DNA of 64,000 bases from JAXMCI01 sp046349435 (lineage in GTDB: Bacteria; Pseudomonadota; Alphaproteobacteria; Dongiales; Dongiaceae): positions 124,001-188,000 of the forward strand of contig JAXMCI010000003.1 of assembly GCA_046349435.1 (NCBI GenBank). Direction: 5' to 3'. The notes beneath the pieces were generated by a model that was not told where the DNA came from, made no database searches, and worked only from the letters and a program-made list of their open reading frames with translations. Both the position numbers and the translations under genes were made by a program. How positions within the stretch are numbered: the stretch's first letter is position 1; each line of letters opens with the position of its first letter. Shown here in pieces: positions 30,167-39,300 of this stretch.

Positions 30167-31219
30167 CTACAGCAGCCTGAGCCAGCGCAGCAGGCCGAGC
30201 GTCACCAGGGCGACGCCGAGCATCAGGCCCATCGTCCAGGCGAAGCCGCCCTGCCCCTGCGTCCAGGGCAGGCCGGCCACGTTCATGCCGAAGACGCCGG
30301 TCAGCAGCGTCATCGGCAGGAACAGCGCGGTGATGATCGACAGCGCGTAGAGGTTGCGGTTGGTCGCCTCGGCGAGCCGGGCGGCCAGCTCCTCCTCGAG
30401 CAGCTTGGCGCGCTCCTGCAGGCCGGTCAGGTCGTCGACCACGGCGGCGAGCCGCTCGATGCCGTCGCGCAGCTCGTCGAGCTCGCCGGCGGCCAGCCAG
30501 GTCGGCGGCCGCAGCGCCAGCCGGGCGGAGGCATGGCGCCCGATCGGCACGTGGCGCACCAGCCGGGCGGCCGGCCGCCGCACCTCGCCCAGCCGGCGCC
30601 GATGGTGGTGGCCGTGCCCGGCCAGCACGTCGTCCTCGATCTCGTCGACCGCGGCGGTGAGGTCGTCGGCCGCCTCCTCGAGCTCCTCCGCCAGCGCGTG
30701 CATCAGCTCGCCGGCGAGCGCCGGGGCGGTGGCCACCTCGAGGCCGTCGCGCAGCTTGCGGCGCAGCCGGGCGGCCGCCCGCAGCGGGTGGTGGCGCACG
30801 GTGACCAGCCGACGGCGGTCGACCCACAGCCGGAGCTGGCCGATCTCCCAGGAGCGTCCGTCGAGCTCGCGATGGAGGTCGGTCAGCACGCCGAACAGCC
30901 CCTCGCGCACCACCTCCAGGCAGGTCCGCGGATCGTCGTCGAGCAACCGCTCGACGGCATCGGCGGGCAGCCGCGAGCGCTCCGTCAGCCAGGTGCGGGC
31001 CTGGTTGGTGCCGCCGTTGAGATGGACCCAGACGGCGGCCGCCGGATCGGCCAGCGCGGCGTCGACCGCCGGCCAGTCGCGCAGCGGGCGCGGCCGCCCG
31101 CCCGGCGCCAGCGCAACGGCAAAGGCCAGCCCCTCGCCGGGGTCGAGCGGCCCGGCTGCGGGGCGGGCGGCGGGCAGGACGGCGGGCCGGGCCGTGGGAG
31201 GGGCCGGCTCGGCGCTCAA
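30167..31219 (-). CDS. CorA/ZntB-family divalent cation transporter
   Basis: About 350 residues with a large cytoplasmic N-terminal domain and two C-terminal membrane helices. The family's GMN signature is intact in LLTGVFGMNVAGLPW, between the helices. The long helical stretch ELMHALAEELEEAADDLTAAVDEIEDDVL forms the stalk. The motif and the zinc-transporter-like N-terminus leave Mg2+, Co2+ or Zn2+ open. No ATG or GTG is available near the fold's start. A TTG at 31219 overlaps the stop of the upstream gene by TTGA, so I place the start there with translational coupling. The gene ends 6 bases from the convergent cyclase stop. Confidence 0.87.
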   Translation of the reverse strand: MSAEPAPPTARPAVLPAARPAAGPLDPGEGLAFAVALAPGGRPRPLRDWPAVDAALADPAAAVWVHLNGGTNQARTWLTERSRLPADAVERLLDDDPRTCLEVVREGLFGVLTDLHRELDGRSWEIGQLRLWVDRRRLVTVRHHPLRAAARLRRKLRDGLEVATAPALAGELMHALAEELEEAADDLTAAVDEIEDDVLAGHGHHHRRRLGEVRRPAARLVRHVPIGRHASARLALRPPTWLAAGELDELRDGIERLAAVVDDLTGLQERAKLLEEELAARLAEATNRNLYALSIITALFLPMTLLTGVFGMNVAGLPWTQGQGGFAWTMGLMLGVALVTLGLLRWLRLL

Positions 31220-31860
31220 GGGTGGGCGAGCGGCACGCGCAGATAGGTGCCGAACTCGGCGACCAGGTTGCTGCTCACCCGGGCGTGGACCCGTCCCTGG
31301 CGGTCGTCGAAGCTGGCGGCGTCGGCCAGCGGCAGCACCGCCTCGTGCCAGACGCCGGGGTGGATGTAGAGCCCGAAGCTGCCGTCGCAATAAAAGGCCG
31401 TGAAGCGGTCCGGCGAGAGATCGTCGCCGGGCAGCGCCAGCGGCACGACGAACGGGATCCGCTCGCGCGGGAAGAAGAGCTGGCCGCCGTCGGGATGGTA
31501 GTTGACGTGCCAGAGCAGCACCTGCGAGCGGTCGGGGGCGGCGTCCTCCGGGGCGGCCTCGGCCGGGTCGCGGCACCAGCCGATCAGGTAGCTGTCGCCG
31601 ACCGCGTCGTTGCGGCCATGCAGCGTCTCGCCCTCCCACCAGAAGGAGAAGACGCCCTCGGTGGTGCCGCCCTGGTCGCCGGTGTCCGGGTCGACCGGCC
31701 GCCAGCCCTGTGCCGGCCAGCGCACGATCTCGATCGGCTCGGCGGCGAAGTCGGCGACCGGCCGGCCATATCCCCGCAGGCTTTCCGCGGTCGCCCGCAC
31801 GACCGGCACGGTGTGGGCGGCAAAGGGGCGGGCGATCGCCGGTGCGGTGCTCAAGGCCAT
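31216..31860 (-). CDS. Ureidoglycolate lyase (AllA-like) family protein
   Basis: A 214-residue protein of the AllA (ureidoglycolate lyase) cupin-like fold. Visible motifs are FSFWWEGETLHGRNDAVGDSYL, QVLLWHVNYHPDGGQLFFP, ERIPFVVPLALPGDDLSP, FYCDGSFGLYIHPGVWHEAV and VHARVSSNLVAEFGTYLRV, in the order expected. AllA cleaves ureidoglycolate to glyoxylate and urea at the end of purine catabolism. No other allantoin genes are nearby, and its coupling with a cation transporter is unusual, so the assigned substrate is tentative. ATG 31860 is chosen over an upstream start at 31983 because the extra residues are Arg/Ser-rich and without homology. Confidence 0.8.
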   Translation of the reverse strand: MALSTAPAIARPFAAHTVPVVRATAESLRGYGRPVADFAAEPIEIVRWPAQGWRPVDPDTGDQGGTTEGVFSFWWEGETLHGRNDAVGDSYLIGWCRDPAEAAPEDAAPDRSQVLLWHVNYHPDGGQLFFPRERIPFVVPLALPGDDLSPDRFTAFYCDGSFGLYIHPGVWHEAVLPLADAASFDDRQGRVHARVSSNLVAEFGTYLRVPLAHP

Positions 31861-32021
31861 CGATCCCGTCTCCCCTCGGGCGCGGGAACGGTCCCGCCGG
31901 CGCGACGCTACCGCCGCAGCATGACGGTTCCGTGACGGCCGGCCGCGGGCGCCGGCAGCCGACGCGGTTTTCGCGGGCGGCATGGCTGTGCTACTGTCTG
32001 CTTCGAGACGGATGACGCAGC

Positions 32022-32165
32022 ATGCGATTCGCCACGGGACTTCTGTTGCTGATGCTGGGGGCCGCGCTGGCCGGCTGCGCCAGCAGTGCGCCGGCCGGCG
32101 AGTCGGCTGCCACGGGCGACAAGTATCAGGGCTATATCGAGGTCGGCGGCGGCGTCCGGTTCTAG
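32022..32165 (+). CDS. Small lipoprotein, 47 residues
   Basis: A short ORF beginning MRFATGLLLLMLGAALAGC. The lipobox LAGC puts the lipidated Cys at position 19, leaving a mature part of 29 residues ending in EVGGGVRF. Signal peptide, lipobox and stop are all normal, so this is probably a real small lipoprotein of unknown role. It lies about 90 bases before the ialB-like gene in the same direction. Confidence 0.65.
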   Translation: MRFATGLLLLMLGAALAGCASSAPAGESAATGDKYQGYIEVGGGVRF

Positions 32166-32181
32166 GCGGATGCGCCGGGGC

Positions 32182-32211
32182 GGTGACGGCGGCCCGGCCG
32201 CGGCCGTCATC
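32182..32211 (+). terminator. Hairpin after the small lipoprotein gene
   Basis: GGTGACGGC (32182-32190) can pair with GCCGTCATC (32203-32211), with one G-T pair, around a GC-rich loop. There is no clear T-run, so it may be a weak terminator or an attenuating hairpin between the lipoprotein and IalB-like genes. Confidence 0.3.
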
Positions 32212-32258
32212 GCCCGCATTCGCCGCGGGACGGTGAATTCTGACAACGGTGGGGTGAC

Positions 32259-32810
32259 ATGAGCATCGACGCGCGTTCCAAGCTTTCCTCCGATCCTGCC
32301 GCCGGCGCCTGGCGGCGCGGGCTGGCGGCGGCCCTGGTGCTGGCCGCCGGGCTGGTCGCGACGCCGGTGGTGGCGCAGCAGCAGCAGCCGCAGGTGCAGA
32401 CGCAGCCCTACAAGGCGTGGAACCTGGTCTGCAGCACCGGCACGCCGCGGCAGTGCTACATCAACCAGCAGATCCCGCCGGGCGGCCAGAATATCGAGCT
32501 CGGCCTGACGATCTTCCTCAACGGGCAGCAGCAGCAGCCGGTGCTGCGCATCCGCCTGCCGCTGGCCGCCCAGGCCGGCAAGCAGATCGCGCTGGCGGTC
32601 GACCAGAACCAGGCGGTGGCGGTGCAGATCGCCGGCTGCACCAAGGACCGGTGCCTGGTGCAGGGCGGCCTCGACAACGGCACCATCCAGCAGCTGCGCG
32701 CCGGGCGCGTGCTCAACGTCACCTACCTCGGCACCGGCAGCAAGCCGGTCGTCGTGCATGCCTCGCTGGCCGGCTTCTCGGCCGCCTTCGACGCGCTGAA
32801 GCGCTCCTGA
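32259..32810 (+). CDS. Invasion-associated locus B (IalB) family protein
   Basis: A 183-residue exported protein with a signal peptide (GLAAALVLAAGLVATPVVAQ) followed by the IalB domain: YKAWNLVCSTGTPRQCYINQQ, IRLPLAAQAGKQIALAVDQ, VQIAGCTKDRCLVQGGLD and the final FSAAFDAL. Four conserved Cys (CSTG, RQCY, AGCT, DRCL) would form two disulfides. IalB-type proteins are widespread in alphaproteobacteria; the name comes from Bartonella, but most free-living members have no proven role in invasion. A short Gln run (QQQQPQVQTQ) follows the signal peptide. Confidence 0.88.
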   Translation: MSIDARSKLSSDPAAGAWRRGLAAALVLAAGLVATPVVAQQQQPQVQTQPYKAWNLVCSTGTPRQCYINQQIPPGGQNIELGLTIFLNGQQQQPVLRIRLPLAAQAGKQIALAVDQNQAVAVQIAGCTKDRCLVQGGLDNGTIQQLRAGRVLNVTYLGTGSKPVVVHASLAGFSAAFDALKRS

Positions 32811-32865
32811 GGGAGCGGCGGGCGGTCCCGGCCGGGCAGGCCGGGCCGCTTCTGCCGCCGGCGGC

Positions 32866-34326
32866 TCAGCGGCCGCGCGCCGCCCGCTCGCGCAGTGCCT
32901 CGGCCACCGCCTGCATCACCGGCCGCCAGTCGCCCCGTTCGGACTGGCGGAACAGCCGGGCGGTCGGATACCAGGGCGTGTCGCTGCGCCCCAGCAGCCA
33001 GCGGAAACCCGGCGTCACCGACAGCACCAGCCAGAGGGGGCGGGCGAGCGCCCCGGCGAGGTGCGCGGCCGCGGTGCTCGAGCTGATCACCAGGTCGAGC
33101 TCCTTCATGATCGCGGCGGTATCGGCGAAGTCGCCGATGGCCGCGCCGCAGTCGGTGAAGCAGGGCGGCAGGGTCCGGCCGGCCAGGTCGGCGCGCCCGT
33201 CGCCCTTCTGCAGCCCGTAGAACTGCACGCCCGGCACCTCGAGCAGCGGCAGGAAGGCGTCCAGCCGGGGCGAGCGCTGGCGGTCCTCCGGGAACGCCGC
33301 GTCGCCGGCCCAGACCAGGCCGACGCGCAGCCTGCCGTCGCGGGGAAAGCGGATCGGGCAGGGCGCGTCGACCTCGAGATAGGGGGTCCGGCCGGGGATG
33401 GTCTCGAGCGTGGTGCGGAAGATGTGGGGCAGCGTCAGCAGCGAGGCGTGCAGGTCGAAGGGCGGCAGCGCCTGGCCGCGGAGCCGGTATTCGTCATGGC
33501 CGCCGACGCTGCGGCACAGCCGGTCGAGCTCGGGCTGCACCTCGAGGACCACCCGGCCGCCGCGTTGCTTCACCAGCGGCACGTAGCGGACGAACTGGAT
33601 GGTGTCCCCGAAGCCCTGCTCGGCGTGCAGCAGGATCGTCCTGCCGTCGAGCCGGCTGCCGTCCCACTGCGGCTGCGCGAAGCGCCGCTTCGGGCGCCAT
33701 TCGTTCTCCCGCCAGCCCTCCTCGAGCTCGCCCTTGAGCAGCAGGGCGTGCGCCAGGTTGGTGTGGAAGGCGGCGGTGCCGGGGGCGATGGCGATCGCCC
33801 GGCGGAAGGCGGCGGCCGCCGCGTCGAGCCGGCCGAGGTCGCAGAGCGCCACGCCGAGGTTGTTGTGCGCCTCGGGGGCTTCGGGCCGCAGCGCGATCGC
33901 CCTCTGCTGGCACGCGACCGCGTCCTCGATCCGGCCGGCGTTGCGCAGCAGGAGGCCGAGATTGCCGAACGCCCCGGCATGGCCCGGCTCGAGCGCGATG
34001 GCGCGGCGGCAGCAGTCGATCGCTTCCGCCGCCCTGCCGCGGTCGTTCAGCACGATGGCGAGGTCGGACCAGGCCGCGGGAAAGTCCGGCCGGACCGCGA
34101 TGGCGCGGCGGATCAGGGATTCCGCCGCCTCGGGATCGCGCCGGCGGTAGCGGACCAGGCCGAGCCGGTGCAGCGCGGCCGGGTTGTCCGGCCGGACCTC
34201 GAGGATCCGGCGATAGGCGGCCGCCGCCTCGTCGAGCCGGCCGGCGGCGGCATGGGCCGCGGCGAGGCCGAGCAGGTCGCGCAGCTGCGGCGCGGCGGAC
34301 CCGGACTCGCCGGCCCCGCCGCTCAG
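32866..34326 (-). CDS. TPR protein with GT9/GT41-like C-terminal domain (short paralogue)
   Basis: About 486 residues if translation begins at the CTG 34326. Coding sequence clearly extends upstream of the first standard start (GTG 34053): the TPR unit AALHRLGLVRYRRRDPEAAE and others read through 34090-34300 in frame. No ATG, GTG or TTG precedes it, so either CTG is used or the true start is lost to an indel. TPR units are followed by a C-terminal domain with LLHAEQGFGDTIQFVRYV, LRVGLVWAGDAAFPEDRQRSP and LDLVISSSTAAAHLAGALARP, the fold of GT9/GT41-type glycosyltransferases. It parallels the longer gene 11 bases upstream almost end to end, so the two arose by tandem duplication. Confidence 0.78.
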   Translation of the reverse strand: MSGGAGESGSAAPQLRDLLGLAAAHAAAGRLDEAAAAYRRILEVRPDNPAALHRLGLVRYRRRDPEAAESLIRRAIAVRPDFPAAWSDLAIVLNDRGRAAEAIDCCRRAIALEPGHAGAFGNLGLLLRNAGRIEDAVACQQRAIALRPEAPEAHNNLGVALCDLGRLDAAAAAFRRAIAIAPGTAAFHTNLAHALLLKGELEEGWRENEWRPKRRFAQPQWDGSRLDGRTILLHAEQGFGDTIQFVRYVPLVKQRGGRVVLEVQPELDRLCRSVGGHDEYRLRGQALPPFDLHASLLTLPHIFRTTLETIPGRTPYLEVDAPCPIRFPRDGRLRVGLVWAGDAAFPEDRQRSPRLDAFLPLLEVPGVQFYGLQKGDGRADLAGRTLPPCFTDCGAAIGDFADTAAIMKELDLVISSSTAAAHLAGALARPLWLVLSVTPGFRWLLGRSDTPWYPTARLFRQSERGDWRPVMQAVAEALRERAARGR

Positions 34327-34336
34327 CGGCCGCCGC

Positions 34337-36145
34337 TCAGCGGCCGCGCGCCGCGCGCTCGCGCAGCGCCGCCGCCACCTCCTGCATCACCGGCCGCCAG
34401 TTGGCGGGCTCGGACTGGCGGAACAGCCGGGCGGTCGGGTACCACGGCGTGTCCGGGCGCCCCATCAGCCAGCGATAGTCCGGCATGAAGGGCAGCACCA
34501 GCCAGAGCGGCCGGGCGAGCGCCCCGGCGACGTGGGCGGGCGAGGTGCAGGAGCTGATCACCAGGTCGAGCTCCTTCATGATCGCGCCGGTGTCGACGAA
34601 GTCCTCGATCACGCCGTCGCAGTCGGTGAAGCAGGCCGGCATGGCGCGGCCGGCCATGTCGGCCCGCCCGTCGCCCTTCTGCAGGCAGTAGAACTGCACG
34701 CCGGGGATGTCGAACAGCGGCAGGAAGGCCTCCAGCCGGGGCGAGCGCTGCTTGTCCTCGACGAACTTCGGGTTGCCGGCCCAGACCAGCCCGACGCGCA
34801 GCTTGCCGTCCTCCGGGAAGCGGATCGGGCAGGGCTTGTCGACCGACAGGTAGGGGGTCTGGCTCGGGATGGTGTCGACGTTGGTGCGGAAGATGTAGGG
34901 CAGGGTGAGCAGCGGCGCCTGCACGTCGAAATGCGGCAGCTGCTGGCCGTAGAGGTAGTACTCGTCATAGCCGGCGACGCTGCGGCAGAGCTTGTCGAGC
35001 TTCGGCTGCACCTCGAGGATCACCCGGCCGCCGAACGGCTTCACCATCGACACGTAGCGGATGAAGTTGATGGTATCGCCCAGCCCCTGCTCGGCATGCA
35101 GCAGGATGGTCTTGCCGTCGAGCCGGCTGCCGTCCCATTGCGGCTGCGTGAAGTTGCGCACCGGCGAGGTCGGCTTCTTCGACTTCCAGCGCCACTCGTT
35201 TTCCTTCCAGCCCTCGTCGAGCTGGCCCATCAGCAGCAGGGCGTGCGCCAGGTTGGTGTGGTGCTCGGCGATGCCGGGGTCGATGGCGATCGACTTGCGA
35301 TAGAACTCCACGGCCTCGTCCAGCCGCCCGAGGTCGCGCAGCGCCACGGCGAAATTATTGTACGATTCCGGGGCGTTGGGCCGCAGGTCGATGGCCTTCT
35401 TGTGGCAGTTCATCGCCTCTTCGAGGCGGCCCTCGTCGCGCAGCACGACGCCGAGATTGGTGTAGGCGGCGGCCGAGTTGGGGTTGATCTCCAGCGCCTT
35501 GTGGTAGCAGTCCATCGCCTCCTGGGTGCGACCCTGCTCCTTCAGGATGGCGCCGAGGTTGACGTGCGAATCGGCGTGGTTCGGGTTGAGCTCGATGGCC
35601 TTGCGGCAGGTCGCCTCGGCCTGCGGCAGGTTGCCGAGGTGGCGCAGCGCCGCCGCCAGGTTGTTGTAGGGGTCGGGAACGCTCGGGTTGATGTCGATGG
35701 CGCGCTGGTAGCAGGCGACCGCCGCCTCCATCACGCCCTTTTCCTTCAGCGAATTTCCGAGGTTGCTGAAGGCGTTGGCGTGATTCGGGTTGAACTCGAT
35801 CGCGTGGTGGTAGCAGTCGATCGCCTCCTGCTTCTTGCCGCGCTCGTTCAGCACCACGCCGAGATTGGACCAGGCGTTGGGGAAGTTCTGCCGGACCGCC
35901 AGCGCCTTGCGGATCAGCGTCTCCGCCGATTCCAGGTCGCGCTTGCGGTACTTCAGCAGCCCCAGCCGGTGCAGCGCGATCGGGTTGTTCGGCCGCGCCC
36001 CCAGGATCTGGTTGTAGACCTGCTCGGCATCCTCGATGCGGCCGGAGGCGACGTGGTTGGCGGCCAGGTCGAAGAGCCCCGGCAGCTGCGCCTGGACCTG
36101 CGCCTGGGCGTTGCCCGCGGCCAGGGCGGCGTCCTGCGGGCTCAT
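34337..36145 (-). CDS. TPR protein with GT9/GT41-like C-terminal domain (long paralogue)
   Basis: A 602-residue soluble protein without signal peptide. Residues ~20-310 comprise about nine TPR repeats with the canonical spacing of conserved positions (AIALHRLGLLKYRKRDLESA, ANAFSNLGNSLKEKG, PDPYNNLAAALRHLGNL and so on). The C-terminal ~290 residues hold a GT-B-like domain: LLHAEQGLGDTINFIRYVSM, LRVGLVWAGNPKFVEDKQRSP, VQFYCLQKGDGRAD and LDLVISSCTSPAHVAGALARP. Enzymes of this layout are often annotated as O-linked glycosyltransferase-like proteins; activity is not proven. It is transcribed divergently from the adhesin array 245 bases away, making the surface proteins possible acceptors (inference). 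Confidence 0.86.
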   Translation of the reverse strand: MSPQDAALAAGNAQAQVQAQLPGLFDLAANHVASGRIEDAEQVYNQILGARPNNPIALHRLGLLKYRKRDLESAETLIRKALAVRQNFPNAWSNLGVVLNERGKKQEAIDCYHHAIEFNPNHANAFSNLGNSLKEKGVMEAAVACYQRAIDINPSVPDPYNNLAAALRHLGNLPQAEATCRKAIELNPNHADSHVNLGAILKEQGRTQEAMDCYHKALEINPNSAAAYTNLGVVLRDEGRLEEAMNCHKKAIDLRPNAPESYNNFAVALRDLGRLDEAVEFYRKSIAIDPGIAEHHTNLAHALLLMGQLDEGWKENEWRWKSKKPTSPVRNFTQPQWDGSRLDGKTILLHAEQGLGDTINFIRYVSMVKPFGGRVILEVQPKLDKLCRSVAGYDEYYLYGQQLPHFDVQAPLLTLPYIFRTNVDTIPSQTPYLSVDKPCPIRFPEDGKLRVGLVWAGNPKFVEDKQRSPRLEAFLPLFDIPGVQFYCLQKGDGRADMAGRAMPACFTDCDGVIEDFVDTGAIMKELDLVISSCTSPAHVAGALARPLWLVLPFMPDYRWLMGRPDTPWYPTARLFRQSEPANWRPVMQEVAAALRERAARGR

Positions 36146-36301
36146 CGCCGCGGCTCCGCGGAGCGAATCTCCCGGGCTGCGGGCAGCGCGGGAGCAAGCT
36201 TGGCCGGGCGGGTTCGGCCCCGGATCGAGGCGAATCTGTGATAATTGCGCAACAGGGTGACTCCAATCACGGGGTCGGCGACGCCGCCCTCTCCCTATCG
36301 C

Positions 36302-36330
36302 TTGAGGCTGGGCGGCACAAGAGGTATGGA
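36302..36330 (+). promoter_or_regulatory. Candidate sigma70-type promoter of the first adhesin gene
   Basis: TTGAGG (36302-36307) and TATGGA (36325-36330) are separated by 17 bases and lie about 60 bases before the start codon at 36390. GGGGGCG just before the ATG is a plausible ribosome-binding site. Each hexamer has two mismatches to consensus, so this is a weak call. Confidence 0.35.
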
Positions 36331-36389
36331 GTTAAGGGTCGGCCGCGATGGGGATCCCGGTCGGCGCGGCGACTTTGCTGGGGGCGTAA

Positions 36390-39300
36390 ATGGCTCAGGG
36401 GTTCGGTCGCAATCGGTTGCGCGCGCGTCTGCTGCTGGGAGCCGCGGCCGCGGCCCTGGCGGTACCGTCGCCGCTCAAGGCCATCGCGCAGGAGCAGCCG
36501 AAATGGCAGCCCTACGTCGAAGCGGGCGGCATGATCGGCACCGACCGCAGCTTCGGCGATGTCGACCTCTTCATCCCGCTCTGGCAGGACCAGACCTCGC
36601 TGCTCTTCACCGACCTGCGCGGCCGGTTCGACAACCAGGGCACCAACGAGGGGAATTTCGGCCTGGGATACCGCACCCAGATCGACCCCGAATGGATCCT
36701 CGGCGGCTACGGCTATTTCGACATCCAGGGCACCGACCACGACAACACCTTCTACCAGGTGACGCTCGGCCTCGAGGCGCTGTCGGTCGACTGGGACTTC
36801 CGGGTCAACGGCTACATCCCGACCAACCCGCAGCAGAGCGCGCCCGACGAGGCGCAGCTCCAGATCAGCGGCAACACCATCCAGCTGCGCGCCGGCAACG
36901 AGACGGCGCTCTACGGCTTCGACGGCGAGGTCGGCTGGCGGCTGCCGATCTTCCCGGCCGACGGCGACATCGACATCCGCGCCTTCATCGGCGGCTACTA
37001 CTTCACCGGCGAGGATGCCGACGTGGTGGCCGGCCCGCGCGGCCGGATCGAGGCGCGGCTCTACGACATCGACATCCTCGGCCTGCAGTCGCGGCTGACC
37101 GTCACCGGCGAGGTCCAGTGGGACAACCCGCGCGGCACCCAGGCCTTCGGCGGGCTCGAGCTGCGCATCCCGCTCGGCTTCGTCATGGGCGAGACCGGGC
37201 CGAAGCTGTCGCCGCTCGACCGGCGCATGGTCGACCGGGTGCAGCGCGACGTCGACATCGTCACCCAGATCACCCAGGGCAGCCCGGAGGACGTCATCGT
37301 CGACGGGCTGACGGTCAAGACCCACACCATCTACTTCGCCGACGGCGCCGGCGGCGGCAGCGGCCAGAAGGGCAGCCCGACCGACCTGGCGAGCGCGGTC
37401 AGCAACGCGCCGGCCGGCTCCAACGCGATCATCGTCGCCGATGGCGGGGCCGGCGTGATCGGCGTCGAGAACCCGCTGCAGCTGCAGCCGGGCCAGGCCC
37501 TGCTGGGCGGCGATTCGAAGGTCAAGCTGACCGGCGCCGACAGCGGCCAGACCGTCAATTTCCATGTCCCGGGCTCCCGCCCGACGCTGAGCGGCGGCAC
37601 CACCGAGTCCAACCTCGTCCAGATGGCCTCGGGCAGCCAGAACCGGGTGAGCGGGCTCGACCTGACCGGCGACTTCAGCAACGGCATCGCCGGCCAGGAC
37701 ATGGAGCGGGCGATCATCATCGGCAACAGCATCGACGGCAGCGACCCGGGGGTCGGCAACGGCGTCTATCTCGGCAATTTCGGCGGCGTCGAATCGGCCT
37801 TCATCGAGATCCAGGGCAACACGATCACCAGCATGTCGGAAAACGGCATCCTGATCGTGAACGGCTTCTACAGCCTGCCCGGCAGCTTCAGCCAGACGAT
37901 CCAGGTGGCCGGCAACACCATCGGCAATGTCGGCCGCCACGGCATCGCCATGTACACCGGCGTCTACAGCGCCAACCTGACCCAGAGCTTCGGGATCGGC
38001 GGCAACACGATCAGCGACGCCAGCCTCAACGGCATCCTGCTCGCCACCGGCGACCGCCGGACGACGCTGGTGGCGGAGTCCGCCAGCCCGTCCGGGCCGA
38101 CCGAGCTGCTCCAGGTCGGCGCCGTCTACAACAACCGGATCAGCGCCGTCGGCCAGGACGGCATCCGCGCCGACACCCGCTTCGGCGGCCAGGGCAACGT
38201 CGTCACCCAGTCGCTGGCGATCACCGGCAACACCATCGAGGACGCCGGCGAGGACGGCATCCGGGCCAGCCAGGACTTCTACAACGTCGGCTTCGTGAGC
38301 CAGGCGCTCGCCATCCAGTCGAACAGCGTCACCGGCTTCGGCTCGGACGGTATCGCCATGCTGACCCGGGCGTACGGGCGCTTCCTCGCCTCGGCCGAGT
38401 CGTCCGTCGTCTCCCAGGCCTTCGCCATCGACGGCAACGTCATCGACCCGCCGCCGGCGCTCAGCGGCGACGGCATCCGCGTCGACAACTTCTTCCGCGA
38501 CGCCGAGGGCGACGGCCCGCTGCTGGTCACCCAGCAGGGCCAGATCACCGGCAACGTCATCAGCGACACCGCCTTCGCCGGCATCGAGGTGAAGACGCAC
38601 GGCGAGGGCGCGCAGCTCAACCTGTCGCAGTCGGTGCTGATCGCCGACAACGCGGTGCTGATGCCGGGCTCCTTCGGCATCCTGTTCGAGGCCGAGTTCA
38701 TCGATGTCGGCAACGTCGCGCAGGCCTTCGGGATCAGCGGCAACACCGTCACCGGCGCGCTCGCGGACGGCATCGCGGCCTATACCGGGGTCTTCGCGTT
38801 CGACAACGAGACCGCGACGGTCACCCAGAGCTTTGCGATCGACGGCAATGTGGTGAGCGACAGCGGCGAGGTCGGCATCCTGGTCGGCACCAGGCTCGAC
38901 CCGCTGGCGTCCGGCGCCGCCGTCTTCGTGTCCCAGGCCGGCGAGATCAACGGCAACGTCGTCGACGTCGCCGGCTCGGACGGCATCCATGTCTATACCG
39001 ACGCCTTCGCCGGCAGCGACGCCACGGCGGTGCTGAGCCAGACTCTCGCCATCAACGACAACGTCGTCTCCAACGTCGATCAGTACGAGATCCAGAGCGG
39101 CCACCATGGCGGCATCGTCGTCGAGAACCTGATCGACGGCCACGTCTCGGCCTCGCAGGGCCTCACCATCGACCCCAACACCGTGTCGGGGGTCAGCAAC
39201 GGCGGCGACGGCATCTTCGTCTACACCTCGGTGGCCGGCGCCTCGGTCACCCAGGCGATCAACATCGCCTCGAACGTCGTGCTGGGCGCCGTCGACGGCA

